Below are positions 6,250-12,791 of a stretch of DNA of 12,791 bases, one piece after another. Numbering within the stretch: position 1 is the first letter of the stretch; every line of letters begins with the position of its first letter. A program made the position numbers and the translations under genes. A model generated the notes under the pieces. That model was not told the DNA's origin, made no database searches, and was given only the letters and a program-made list of their open reading frames with translations. The DNA comes from CALTSX01 sp051647685 (GTDB lineage Bacteria; Chlamydiota; Chlamydiia; Chlamydiales; CALTSX01): NCBI GenBank assembly GCA_051647685.1, contig JBOFEG010000030.1:1-12791 (forward strand), in the 5' to 3' direction.

Positions 6250-7176
6250 ATGAAAAATCAATTAAAGAAAATCCTCTCTTCTTTAGGGTTAAATAAAGAA
6301 CAACTAGTTGCATTAGCAAAGAAAAAATGCAAGAAGATACTTATTAATTTTAGCTTACTTGTAATAGGAACTATTACTGGTTTTGGAGTCAGTGAAACTA
6401 ATCTTATTCCTTTAAAGAAGAAAGATTTGGTTTCTATATCTACCAACCCAGTTATTCAAACTACTTACCCAGTTTCTCGAACAGCTTGTAATCTCTTATA
6501 TAATGGTTCTACTCGTACAGCATACTGGGTGTATGAATGTGTAAGTAAAGAAGACCTAGAAAAAAAATGCAATCGAAAGAATGTTCAATTCAAAGAAGAT
6601 CCCGATATTCCTGAAATTGTTCGTTCTACACTTGAAGACTATAAAAAATCAGGGTTTGATAGAGGACATCTTGCTCCATCGGCAGACCGAACTTATGATT
6701 GTGGAGTATTACAAGAAGTCTTTTATCTTAGTAATATGAGCCCACAACTACATAGCTTTAATAGCGGACATTGGGAAAAGCTAGAGCGTTATGTTCGTGC
6801 ACTTACTAATCAATATGATAAAGTTCATGTCTTTTCAATACCGCTATATTTACCACGTCAAGAAGGTGATAAAAAATATGTTCATTACCAAGTAATCGGA
6901 GAAAATAACGTCGCTGTCCCCACACACTTTGCTAAGGTTATTTTTGCTGGAGATAAAATATTTGCCTTTATGTTACCTCATGAAGATATTGATTCGAACA
7001 TTCCTTTAGAAGAATTTAGTGTAACACTGCGAGATATTGAAAAGGCCTCAGGTTTTGTATTTTTACCTAAAAAACGGAAAGAAGGACAAATAAATATATT
7101 AAAGAAGAAAATATTGGAAAAATCTAAGATTTTACGAAAAGATCACAAAATACCTGCGGTTTCAATGGAAAAATGA
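6250..7176 (+). CDS. Membrane-anchored DNA/RNA non-specific endonuclease (NucA/EndoG family)
   Basis: A 308-residue beta-beta-alpha-metal nuclease. The catalytic motif is DRGHLAPSAD with DRGH at 137-140 (His140 as general base). The downstream NMSPQ...FNSGHWEKLE (about 162-179) supplies the metal-binding Asn171 and the conserved Glu. The family cleaves single- and double-stranded DNA and RNA with a divalent metal. Residues 1-30 are Lys-rich, then a hydrophobic segment (about 31-48) looks like an uncleaved signal anchor, placing the enzyme outside the inner membrane. The Lys-rich C-terminus (about 275-300) is unusual and could bind nucleic acid or membrane. The ribosome site is a weak AGGG. 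It is divergent from ruvC and 66 bases upstream of waaF. Nutrient nucleotide scavenging, DNA uptake or an effector role are all open; no immunity gene is seen. Confidence 0.88.
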   Translation: MKNQLKKILSSLGLNKEQLVALAKKKCKKILINFSLLVIGTITGFGVSETNLIPLKKKDLVSISTNPVIQTTYPVSRTACNLLYNGSTRTAYWVYECVSKEDLEKKCNRKNVQFKEDPDIPEIVRSTLEDYKKSGFDRGHLAPSADRTYDCGVLQEVFYLSNMSPQLHSFNSGHWEKLERYVRALTNQYDKVHVFSIPLYLPRQEGDKKYVHYQVIGENNVAVPTHFAKVIFAGDKIFAFMLPHEDIDSNIPLEEFSVTLRDIEKASGFVFLPKKRKEGQINILKKKILEKSKILRKDHKIPAVSMEK

Positions 7177-7233
7177 AGTCGTCTAGAGTTGTCATTTAAT
7201 GAGACAGATATTATTGTGTAGCAAGATTATAGC

Positions 7234-7245
7234 GAGGATGCATTG
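7234..7245 (+). promoter_or_regulatory. Ribosome site that fixes a TTG start for waaF
   Basis: GAGG at 7234-7237 lies 5 bases before TTG at 7243. The nearby ATG at 7238 is in another frame. In the waaF frame an upstream TAG at 7219-7221 is reached with no ATG or GTG in between, so TTG is the best start. Confidence 0.6.
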
Positions 7246-8292
7246 TCTCAGACAATTATTGTAAGAATGCCAAACTGGATCGGAGATTTAGTGATGGCTA
7301 TACCGGTTTTGTCATCCTTGCGTCAAGTATATCCATCGAGCAAAATTACAGCTATGGCTCTTCGCTCGCAAGCATCTCTTCTTTATAAAAATCCAGACAT
7401 AGATGAAGTATTTCAATTTAATCGCGTAAATAGTTTTACTCGAAGTTCAAAAAAAAGAAATATTGTACAGAAGATTATATATGGACAGTATGATTTAGGT
7501 ATTGTTCTTCCCAATTCTTTTTCTTCTGCTTGGCTCCTTTGGCAAGGAAAAGTAAAGAGGCGAATTGGTTATGAAGGGAATTTGCGTAATTGGTTGCTTA
7601 CCGATAGTATACCTCGATCTCTCCAGCATTCGAGTCATCATACGGTGATCTTATATCAGTTATTACTGACTTCTTTATCTATTCCATTGACAGTGACTCC
7701 CCCAAATATTTATTTAGAATCAGTAGAAATCGAATATGCTAGGAATTGTTTTCGAACGTATGGAATTCCAGAGGGAGCTCCTATACTTGGAATAAACATT
7801 GGAGCTGCCTATGGCAATGCGAAATGTTGGCCTGCAAAAAAGTTCGGTTTACTTGCAAAAAAATTGATAGACGATCACCCACTAATTCATCTTATTTTCT
7901 TCGGCGACCAATCGATACGTACAGCTGTCAAAGAAATGTGTAGTTCCCTTCCAAAAAGAGCTATTAATTTTGCCGGACTTACTACTCTAAGAGAGCTCGC
8001 CGCTATGATTTCTCTTTGTAATGGGTTCATAACAAATGACAGTGGACCTATGCATATTGCTGATGCAGTGGGAACACCTATTATCGCTATTTTTGGATCA
8101 ACTTGTAAATATAGAACAGGCCCCTATAGCGGTGGAACAATAATTCATAAAGAAACTCCTTGTAGCCCTTGCTTTTCTAGGACTTGCCCAATAGATTTTC
8201 GCTGTATGGAGAAAATTTCTGTACAAGAAGTATATAATGCATGCCTAGGTCTACTACAAAAAAAAGAAGAGAGAGATGCAATTTTGGTATAA
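7243..8292 (+). CDS. waaF: ADP-heptose:LPS heptosyltransferase II (GT9 family)
   Basis: A 349-residue GT9 glycosyltransferase (family about 350). The N-terminal domain opens with IIVRMPNWIGDLVMAIP, where Asp15 matches the catalytic acid of the family. The C-terminal ADP-heptose domain has GAAYGNAKCWPAKKF (about 187-200), NDSGPMH (about 264-270) and TPIIAIFGST. A closing CSPCFSRTCPIDFRC cluster is characteristic of heptosyltransferase II and separates it from WaaC. Expected role: cytoplasmic addition of the second heptose to the LPS inner core. It begins with TTG and heads a cluster with the next two genes (17-base then 4-base overlaps). Heptose is absent from Chlamydiaceae LPS, so its presence marks a different core. 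Acceptor and donor are inferred from the family; WaaC and the ADP-heptose genes are not in the window. Confidence 0.88.
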   Translation: MSQTIIVRMPNWIGDLVMAIPVLSSLRQVYPSSKITAMALRSQASLLYKNPDIDEVFQFNRVNSFTRSSKKRNIVQKIIYGQYDLGIVLPNSFSSAWLLWQGKVKRRIGYEGNLRNWLLTDSIPRSLQHSSHHTVILYQLLLTSLSIPLTVTPPNIYLESVEIEYARNCFRTYGIPEGAPILGINIGAAYGNAKCWPAKKFGLLAKKLIDDHPLIHLIFFGDQSIRTAVKEMCSSLPKRAINFAGLTTLRELAAMISLCNGFITNDSGPMHIADAVGTPIIAIFGSTCKYRTGPYSGGTIIHKETPCSPCFSRTCPIDFRCMEKISVQEVYNACLGLLQKKEERDAILV

Positions 8293-9166
8293 AAAGTATC
8301 TGTCTTTTTACTTTTTGTTACAATCAGCTCGCATCAGGCGGAAAAAAAGATTTTTGCTTTGTTGGAATCGAGGGCTTGGAGATCTTCCTCTGGGACTATA
8401 TGGAATTTGTATTCATATACGAAAAGTTATATCAGATGCTCAAATTTGTTTTTTGACTCGAAGCGATTTATCAAAGGCATTTGAGTTATTGCCACAAGTA
8501 GAAGTGTTGATAGATGAAGATTGGAAGCGAGGATCCTCCATTGACATAGATCATTCTTTAGGACAGCTCGGTGTAAAAAAGGGAAATTTTGATGTAATTA
8601 TTGAAAAACCAGATCCTACTCGATGGCTTGTGCGAGATATTGGAAAGATGGTTCCTAAATTATCTTGGAAAGGAAAATGGGATGTTTTGTCACATACATT
8701 TTGTTTGCCATCGGGTTGTATTGGTATTCATGTAAACACTGAAACAAGTAGCTATTATGGGTACGAAAAAAATTGGCCTATTTCTTATTGGAAAGATTTA
8801 TTTCAATCTATGGTTCGAAAAGGTAAAAAAATTATTCTTTTTGGATTGCAATCTAACGATGAACTAGGGGACTGTGGATGCATTGATCTTCGCGGGAAGA
8901 CAACAATCTTTGAAGCACTTTCTATTATTAAGAATTATTGTAGTACACTTATTGCTCCCGACTCAGGCCTTCTTTCACTCATATATTTCTTAGATTCTGA
9001 TTTTCCCTTAAGGGTAATTTCACTTTGGGCAGATCCAAACCAGGGAATCTTACGACAAAGAATTATTTCTCCAAATCGATATCTACAACATATTCCTTTA
9101 ATAGCCCCACGACAGAATTTAGAGAATATTGAAGTATCACATCTGAATAAAGTCCTATTTTCATGA
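8276..9166 (+). CDS. Divergent GT9-like (heptosyltransferase-family) glycosyltransferase
   Basis: A 296-residue protein with a degenerate version of the GT9 layout. WNRGLGDLPLGLYGICIHIRK (about 30-50) parallels the WaaF start, with Asp36 at the catalytic position. IGIHVNTET...YGYEKNWPISYWKDLF (about 154-181) parallels the mid-domain YG.AK.WP motif. LIAPDSGLLSLIYFLD replaces NDSGPMH, losing the Pro-Met-His. The Cys-rich tail of WaaF is absent. It starts at an ATG 17 bases inside the end of waaF with an AGAGAG ribosome site, and its TGA overlaps the next ATG, so it is translationally coupled on both sides. It could add another sugar to the LPS core or be a non-catalytic relative. Donor and acceptor cannot be read from the sequence. 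Confidence 0.68.
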   Translation: MQFWYKKYLSFYFLLQSARIRRKKRFLLCWNRGLGDLPLGLYGICIHIRKVISDAQICFLTRSDLSKAFELLPQVEVLIDEDWKRGSSIDIDHSLGQLGVKKGNFDVIIEKPDPTRWLVRDIGKMVPKLSWKGKWDVLSHTFCLPSGCIGIHVNTETSSYYGYEKNWPISYWKDLFQSMVRKGKKIILFGLQSNDELGDCGCIDLRGKTTIFEALSIIKNYCSTLIAPDSGLLSLIYFLDSDFPLRVISLWADPNQGILRQRIISPNRYLQHIPLIAPRQNLENIEVSHLNKVLFS

Positions 9167-10341
9167 GTATCCTAAGTGAATTGTCATATCTATATCAAAT
9201 CGGACAAAAGCATTTGTTGGATGATTGTTCCAAATGGCCTTTGATACTTCAAAAACAATTTGTTAAGCAAATGACCCATTTTAGTATCGATTTGTTTCAA
9301 GAACAACAAATTCCTTTAGATTGTAGCAATAGATTTTTGCCTCTTCTAAATAATCCTAATAGAGTCATGAAAAAAACAAAGACACTTCATGCTATGGGTA
9401 AAGCCATATTACAAGAAAAAAAGGTTGGATTAATCCTCCTTGCTGGAGGACAGGGTTCTCGTTTGGGATTTCCAGGACCAAAAGGATGTATGCCACTGCC
9501 CAAATTGCAAAAGAGAACTTTATTATCAATAATATTAAATAAATGCGCCTCATTACAAAAAAAGATCAGAGCAGAATTACCCATCGCTATTATGACTTCC
9601 TCTAGTAACTATTCTTATATTCAGACATATCTAAAAGAAAAAGATTTTTTTTCATTATCAAAAGAACAAATCACAATTTTTCAACAGAAGTGTTTTCCCT
9701 TATTAGACATGGAGCGAAACTGGTATATACAAAGTCCAGGCTTACTTGGTCAGGGGCCAGGTGGAAATGGCGCAGCATTTGGGGAAGGAACTTCTATTCT
9801 ACAAAAATGGAAAGCGGAAGGGATTGAATGGGTTCAAGTTATTCCAATCGACAACCCATTATCTACACCCTTTGATCCCTATTTATTAGGCTGCCATGTA
9901 TTTGACCAAAGTGATCTTGTACTGCTAACTATAAAACGTGACTCGGATATTACAGAAGTTGGGTTAATTGGTGAAAATAATGGGAAAATATTTATACATG
10001 AATACTTAGATTTAGACCTAGAAGTCAATCTATTATTTGCATATATCGGAGTATTTTCTTGTAGTATTGATCTTGCATTGCAATGGAAAAATTCTCTACC
10101 TTGGCATGCTGTGAAAAAAAAAGGATTTATATATCGTCAAGAAGGACACCAAGAAATCCAAAAAGTCTGGAAACTAGAGAAGTTTTTGTTTGATATTTTT
10201 TCACTATCTAATAAGCACTCTATTCTGCTCGGAAAAAAAGAGGATTGTTTTGCTCCTATTAAAAGTTTACGTGGTAGGTATAGCATAGAACTGGCAGAAA
10301 ACTACTTTTTGCAATATGAAAATTTTGCAAAATATCACTAA
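9163..10341 (+). CDS. UDP-sugar pyrophosphorylase, UAP/UGP (UDPGP) family
   Basis: A 392-residue nucleotidyltransferase making a UDP-sugar from UTP and a sugar 1-phosphate. Motifs run in order: LLAGGQGSRLGF (about 92-103) and GPKG (about 105-108) for nucleotide binding, GQGPGGNGAAFG (about 198-209), VIPIDNP (about 226-232), and WKLEKFLFD plus FAPIK towards the C-terminus. The architecture is the eukaryotic-like UAP1/AGX-UGP family, not bacterial GalU or GlmU. In C. trachomatis the homologue (CT715, as I recall) is annotated as UDP-glucose or UDP-GlcNAc pyrophosphorylase; motifs alone do not decide the sugar. ATGA coupling to the GT9 gene suggests the product feeds glycan assembly. The next gene is 111 bases away. 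Confidence 0.86.
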   Translation: MSILSELSYLYQIGQKHLLDDCSKWPLILQKQFVKQMTHFSIDLFQEQQIPLDCSNRFLPLLNNPNRVMKKTKTLHAMGKAILQEKKVGLILLAGGQGSRLGFPGPKGCMPLPKLQKRTLLSIILNKCASLQKKIRAELPIAIMTSSSNYSYIQTYLKEKDFFSLSKEQITIFQQKCFPLLDMERNWYIQSPGLLGQGPGGNGAAFGEGTSILQKWKAEGIEWVQVIPIDNPLSTPFDPYLLGCHVFDQSDLVLLTIKRDSDITEVGLIGENNGKIFIHEYLDLDLEVNLLFAYIGVFSCSIDLALQWKNSLPWHAVKKKGFIYRQEGHQEIQKVWKLEKFLFDIFSLSNKHSILLGKKEDCFAPIKSLRGRYSIELAENYFLQYENFAKYH

Positions 10342-10452
10342 TAGGTGTTTATAGAAAAAGATAGATTTTTTCTTGAACTTAAAACTATTAAATATAAAAA
10401 AATACTACTCATTCTCAATAGTAATTTTAGAGTAACTTAAACGGAGAAAATT

Positions 10453-12135
10453 ATGACCGCTAATCCACTATATGTTACGGCCTATGCATGTGGCGCTACT
10501 GTTTTACTCGCAATGAATTTAGATCAGAATGAGATGGCGAATTTAGCGGGATTTGCAATCCTTTGCTGTCCGCCTAATAAACCCACCTTTTATTTAGCTA
10601 ATCGAATTAATCTTAATAGTGGAATAAAAGATTCAACAACTCAGTGGGTTCCATCCAATCTTGCTCCTTTTCAAAAATTTAGGTGGGTACATTGTTTGCA
10701 AATAAGAAAGATTGCAGGTCTATATACCTATGTGGTAACAGCAATGTATTTTGTTACGGGTAGCGAAAAATTAGAGGCAAAATTTTCAGCTTCCGTTAAG
10801 ATCAACCTAACCTCGAAATATAAAGAAGGTAAAATTGGCTTTACAAGGGGGTATATTTCATCGCAAGCCTATGTGGATAAATTCAATAATAAGCCTATTA
10901 AACCCCAAAAAAAAACTTTAGATTTCGATACAAGTTCTTATCAAGATCAATATGAATGGTTGGGTGGAAATGCAAGAAAATTATTGTTTTCTTTTTTAGA
11001 GGAAGCAATAGAAGATCCAAGTATAAGTGTTGATCTATTTGCCTATGATCTCGATGAACCTGATTTCATTAAAAATTTACAGAAATTAAAAGGAAGACTT
11101 CGAGCTATTTTAGATGATGCCCCTCTTCATAAGAAAAAGGGAGCTTTAGAAATTGAGGCTGCTGAACGTCTTAAATTTTCGGCAGGAAAAAAGAATGTTG
11201 TTCAAGGTCACTTTAAACGGTTTTGTCATAATAAAATATTGATACAAAAAAAGAATGGAAAGCCGATTAAAGTTTTAACTGGATCGGCAAACTTTTCTAT
11301 TAGAGGATTATATATTCAAGCAAATAATATCTTAATTTTTGATAAATTAGACATATCTAGACAATATGAAGAAGCGTTTGAAATAGCTTTTACAAAAATG
11401 AAGAAATTTCAAACGTTTCCTATCGCCTCTAGATGGTTTGATTTTACATTAGAGGATTTAGTTCCCGTTTCCATTTCTTTTTCGCCTCATATTTCTCATA
11501 ATGTATCGTTAGAATTACTACAAAAATCTATAAAGGAAGCAAAAAGTTCCGTATTATTTTCACTTATGAGTATGAATGGGAAAGGACCAGTTATAGAGTC
11601 TCTCGAAAATCTTATCAATCGCACCGATATCTATAGCTATGGAATAGTTCAAGCGAGTAATGGATTGGATTTATTTAAACCCGGAGTTAAAACAGGGAAA
11701 TTTACCCCTTTTTCTTATTTAAAAGATTCTATACCGAAAAATTTTAAACAGGAGTGGAGTGGAGGAACAGGACAGTCCATTCATCACAAATTTATAGTAA
11801 TCGATTTTAATGGAGAGAATCCTATAGTTTTTACTGGCTCATCAAATTTTACGAGCGGGGGAGAAGAACAAAACGGAGATAATTTAATTGCTATTTACAA
11901 TAGAGAAGCTGCTGCAATGTATGCAGTAGAAGCAATTAGACTGACCGATCACTATCATTTTCGATATCGCATGAAGCTCATTACAACTAAAAACCCATTA
12001 GTTTTAAAAAGATCAGATGAATGGGCGAAACCTTATTACGACAAAAATAATCCAAAATTTAAAGACAGAGAACTTTTTACTGTCGATTCAGCAAAAAGAG
12101 ATCAAAACATTCCGATCATACAGTTTTCAGAATAA
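10453..12135 (+). CDS. Phospholipase D-superfamily protein with two HKD-type motifs
   Basis: A 560-residue protein with two PLD half-domains. The first has FCHNKILIQKK followed by TGSANFSIRG: His259 and Lys261 are present but the Asp position (266) is Lys. The second has SIHHKFIVID and TGSSNFTSGG: complete, with His444, Lys446 and Asp451. Two HxK motifs in one chain normally form one active site, so catalysis may survive. The superfamily includes phospholipases, cardiolipin synthases and nucleases; the GSANF/GSSNF pattern is shared by bacterial PLDs and nucleases. Residues 1-165 match nothing I recognise, and there is no clear signal peptide or membrane segment. GGAG lies 6 bases before the ATG. 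The gene sits between the pyrophosphorylase and gpsA, neighbours in Chlamydia. A lipid-modifying or nucleolytic enzyme, possibly a secreted effector; substrate unknown. Confidence 0.82.
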   Translation: MTANPLYVTAYACGATVLLAMNLDQNEMANLAGFAILCCPPNKPTFYLANRINLNSGIKDSTTQWVPSNLAPFQKFRWVHCLQIRKIAGLYTYVVTAMYFVTGSEKLEAKFSASVKINLTSKYKEGKIGFTRGYISSQAYVDKFNNKPIKPQKKTLDFDTSSYQDQYEWLGGNARKLLFSFLEEAIEDPSISVDLFAYDLDEPDFIKNLQKLKGRLRAILDDAPLHKKKGALEIEAAERLKFSAGKKNVVQGHFKRFCHNKILIQKKNGKPIKVLTGSANFSIRGLYIQANNILIFDKLDISRQYEEAFEIAFTKMKKFQTFPIASRWFDFTLEDLVPVSISFSPHISHNVSLELLQKSIKEAKSSVLFSLMSMNGKGPVIESLENLINRTDIYSYGIVQASNGLDLFKPGVKTGKFTPFSYLKDSIPKNFKQEWSGGTGQSIHHKFIVIDFNGENPIVFTGSSNFTSGGEEQNGDNLIAIYNREAAAMYAVEAIRLTDHYHFRYRMKLITTKNPLVLKRSDEWAKPYYDKNNPKFKDRELFTVDSAKRDQNIPIIQFSE

Positions 12136-12137
12136 AG

Positions 12138-12170
12138 ACTTATTCATAAGTGATAAACGGAATATTTATC
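12138..12170 (+). terminator. Possible weak terminator after the PLD gene
   Basis: Two inverted repeats follow directly on the stop: ACTTAT-TC-ATAAGT (12138-12151) and GATAAA-CGGAATA-TTTATC (12152-12170), the second trailed by TTT. Stems are AT-rich and the U-run is short, so termination would be weak. The first repeat has only a 2-base centre and could instead be a protein-binding palindrome. Confidence 0.25.
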
Positions 12171-12216
12171 TTTCCTAAACCTTAGTTGAGGTATATATCA
12201 AAAATACTTTAGATAC

Positions 12217-12222
12217 TATAAT
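12217..12222 (+). promoter_or_regulatory. Consensus -10 element just upstream of gpsA
   Basis: A perfect TATAAT ends 6 bases before the gpsA ATG. No Shine-Dalgarno lies in those 6 bases. With normal spacing, transcription would begin at or next to the A of the ATG, so the message may be leaderless. No good -35 is seen (the hexamer 17 bases upstream is TATATC). The hexamer is seen; start-site use is inferred. Confidence 0.4.
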
Positions 12223-12228
12223 AGTCTT

Positions 12229-12791
12229 ATGAAAATAAAAATCGGTTATTTAGGATGTGGGGCTTGGGGTATTTGTCTTGCTAATTTGCTTGCAGGCAAT
12301 GGTCATGATGTGCAAATTTGGTCTAATAACTCTGATGTACTATACAGTGTTGAGCATAAGCGGAGACATCCTAAATTTCCCGATATTCCTCTGATTAACA
12401 ATTTGCGAACGACTACAGACTTCGAGGAAGTTGTAAATGACAAGGATATAATTGTTGAATCTGTAACTACAAAGGGCGTTCGTCAAGTTTTAATGCGTCT
12501 TAAGAAAAGCTGGATTCGTCCGATACCATTTGTACTAACTTCTAAAGGCATTGAAGGAGAAACGGGATTATTACTACCAGAAATTGCATTGGAAATACTT
12601 GGAGAAAAAAACAAAAATTTAATTGGCTCATTAACGGGGCCCAGTCTTGCAAAAGAAGTTATGCAATGCATGCCATCATCGGTTGTTGCATCTGCATTTG
12701 ATACAAAACTTATGCAATGGATTCAGGGTCTATTTTCAGCACCTTTGTTTAGAGTCTATCCAAATCCCGATATAATGGGAGTCTGCTTTGG
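12229..12791 (+). CDS. gpsA: Glycerol-3-phosphate dehydrogenase [NAD(P)+], N-terminal part (cut by window end)
   Basis: GpsA makes sn-glycerol 3-phosphate from dihydroxyacetone phosphate for phospholipid synthesis. The visible 187 codons run to the window edge. The Rossmann motif GCGAWG is at 9-14; VLTSKGIEG (about 102-110) carries the conserved Lys106; GSLTGPSLAKEV (about 133-144) is the family GPSFA region; NPDIMGV (about 179-185) leads into the missing catalytic half. At the family position where GVE is common this protein reads GVC. The ATG at 12229 places the Rossmann motif where the family has it. Proximity to the UDP-sugar pyrophosphorylase matches Chlamydia gene order, with the PLD gene between them here. 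Confidence 0.95.
   Translation, partial: MKIKIGYLGCGAWGICLANLLAGNGHDVQIWSNNSDVLYSVEHKRRHPKFPDIPLINNLRTTTDFEEVVNDKDIIVESVTTKGVRQVLMRLKKSWIRPIPFVLTSKGIEGETGLLLPEIALEILGEKNKNLIGSLTGPSLAKEVMQCMPSSVVASAFDTKLMQWIQGLFSAPLFRVYPNPDIMGVCF

Noticed and set aside
10353..10373. AGAAAAA/TTTTTCT hairpin after the UDP-sugar pyrophosphorylase
   Set aside because: A nearly pure A-T stem in AT-rich DNA with a 7-base loop and no separate U-run; expected by chance.
1..12791. CRISPR arrays, tRNA or rRNA genes, insertion sequences, toxin-antitoxin or phage-defence modules
   Set aside because: No evenly spaced direct repeats, cloverleaf-like segments, transposase motifs or paired toxin/antitoxin frames were found; the nuclease and PLD genes lack companion genes typical of defence systems.

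Overview
The window looks like chromosome from a chlamydia-related, host-associated bacterium, probably an environmental Chlamydiota member of the Rhabdochlamydia/Simkania/Parachlamydia kind. This is inference from gene content, not a database match. Supporting signs are an AT-rich genome, mnmE directly followed by nth, and a UDP-sugar pyrophosphorylase followed (after one insert) by gpsA; as I recall, both pairings also occur in Chlamydia trachomatis (CT698/CT697 and CT715/CT714). The large Pmp-like autotransporter fits as well. Heptosyltransferase genes are not expected in Chlamydiaceae proper, whose LPS core is Kdo only, which points to a deeper-branching lineage.

Layout. Positions 1-2217 (minus strand) hold the first 739 codons of an autotransporter: signal peptide, beta-helix-like start, a glycine-rich stretch of about 190 residues, an autotransporter beta-strand repeat, and the approach to the barrel. 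The barrel and stop codon lie outside the window. Positions 2406-4402 (minus) hold mnmE followed by nth with an ATGA overlap. Positions 4573-4905 (plus) hold a small ASCH-domain protein. Positions 4920-6007 (minus) hold ruvC followed by ruvA with a 7-base overlap. Positions 6250-7176 (plus) hold a membrane-anchored DNA/RNA non-specific (EndoG/NucA-type) nuclease. Positions 7243-10341 (plus) are a tight cluster of waaF, a divergent second GT9 glycosyltransferase and a UAP/UGP-type nucleotidyltransferase, with start/stop overlaps. Positions 10453-12135 (plus) hold a two-domain phospholipase D-superfamily protein. gpsA begins at 12229 and runs off the right end.

How the genes fit together. ruvC/ruvA, nth and mnmE are housekeeping genes for Holliday-junction processing, base-excision repair and tRNA wobble modification. 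The waaF, GT9 and pyrophosphorylase cluster suggests assembly of an LPS core or other surface glycan, with gpsA nearby supplying glycerol-3-phosphate for membrane lipid. The autotransporter, the anchored nuclease and the PLD protein are the accessory, potentially host-facing part.

The most notable observations are: an abrupt inversion of codon usage inside the autotransporter gene near position 1080 (Asn codons go from 28 AAT:4 AAC to 6 AAT:36 AAC); a G7 tract at its start that also forms a tiny upstream ORF and could act as a slippage switch; an Nth missing one iron-sulfur cysteine; two genes (mnmE, gpsA) with -10 hexamers almost touching their ATG; and a PLD enzyme whose first HKD motif lacks its Asp. 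I see no tRNA, rRNA, CRISPR array, insertion sequence or prophage, no gene-free stretch over 300 bases, and no clear evidence of a wholly new multi-gene system.
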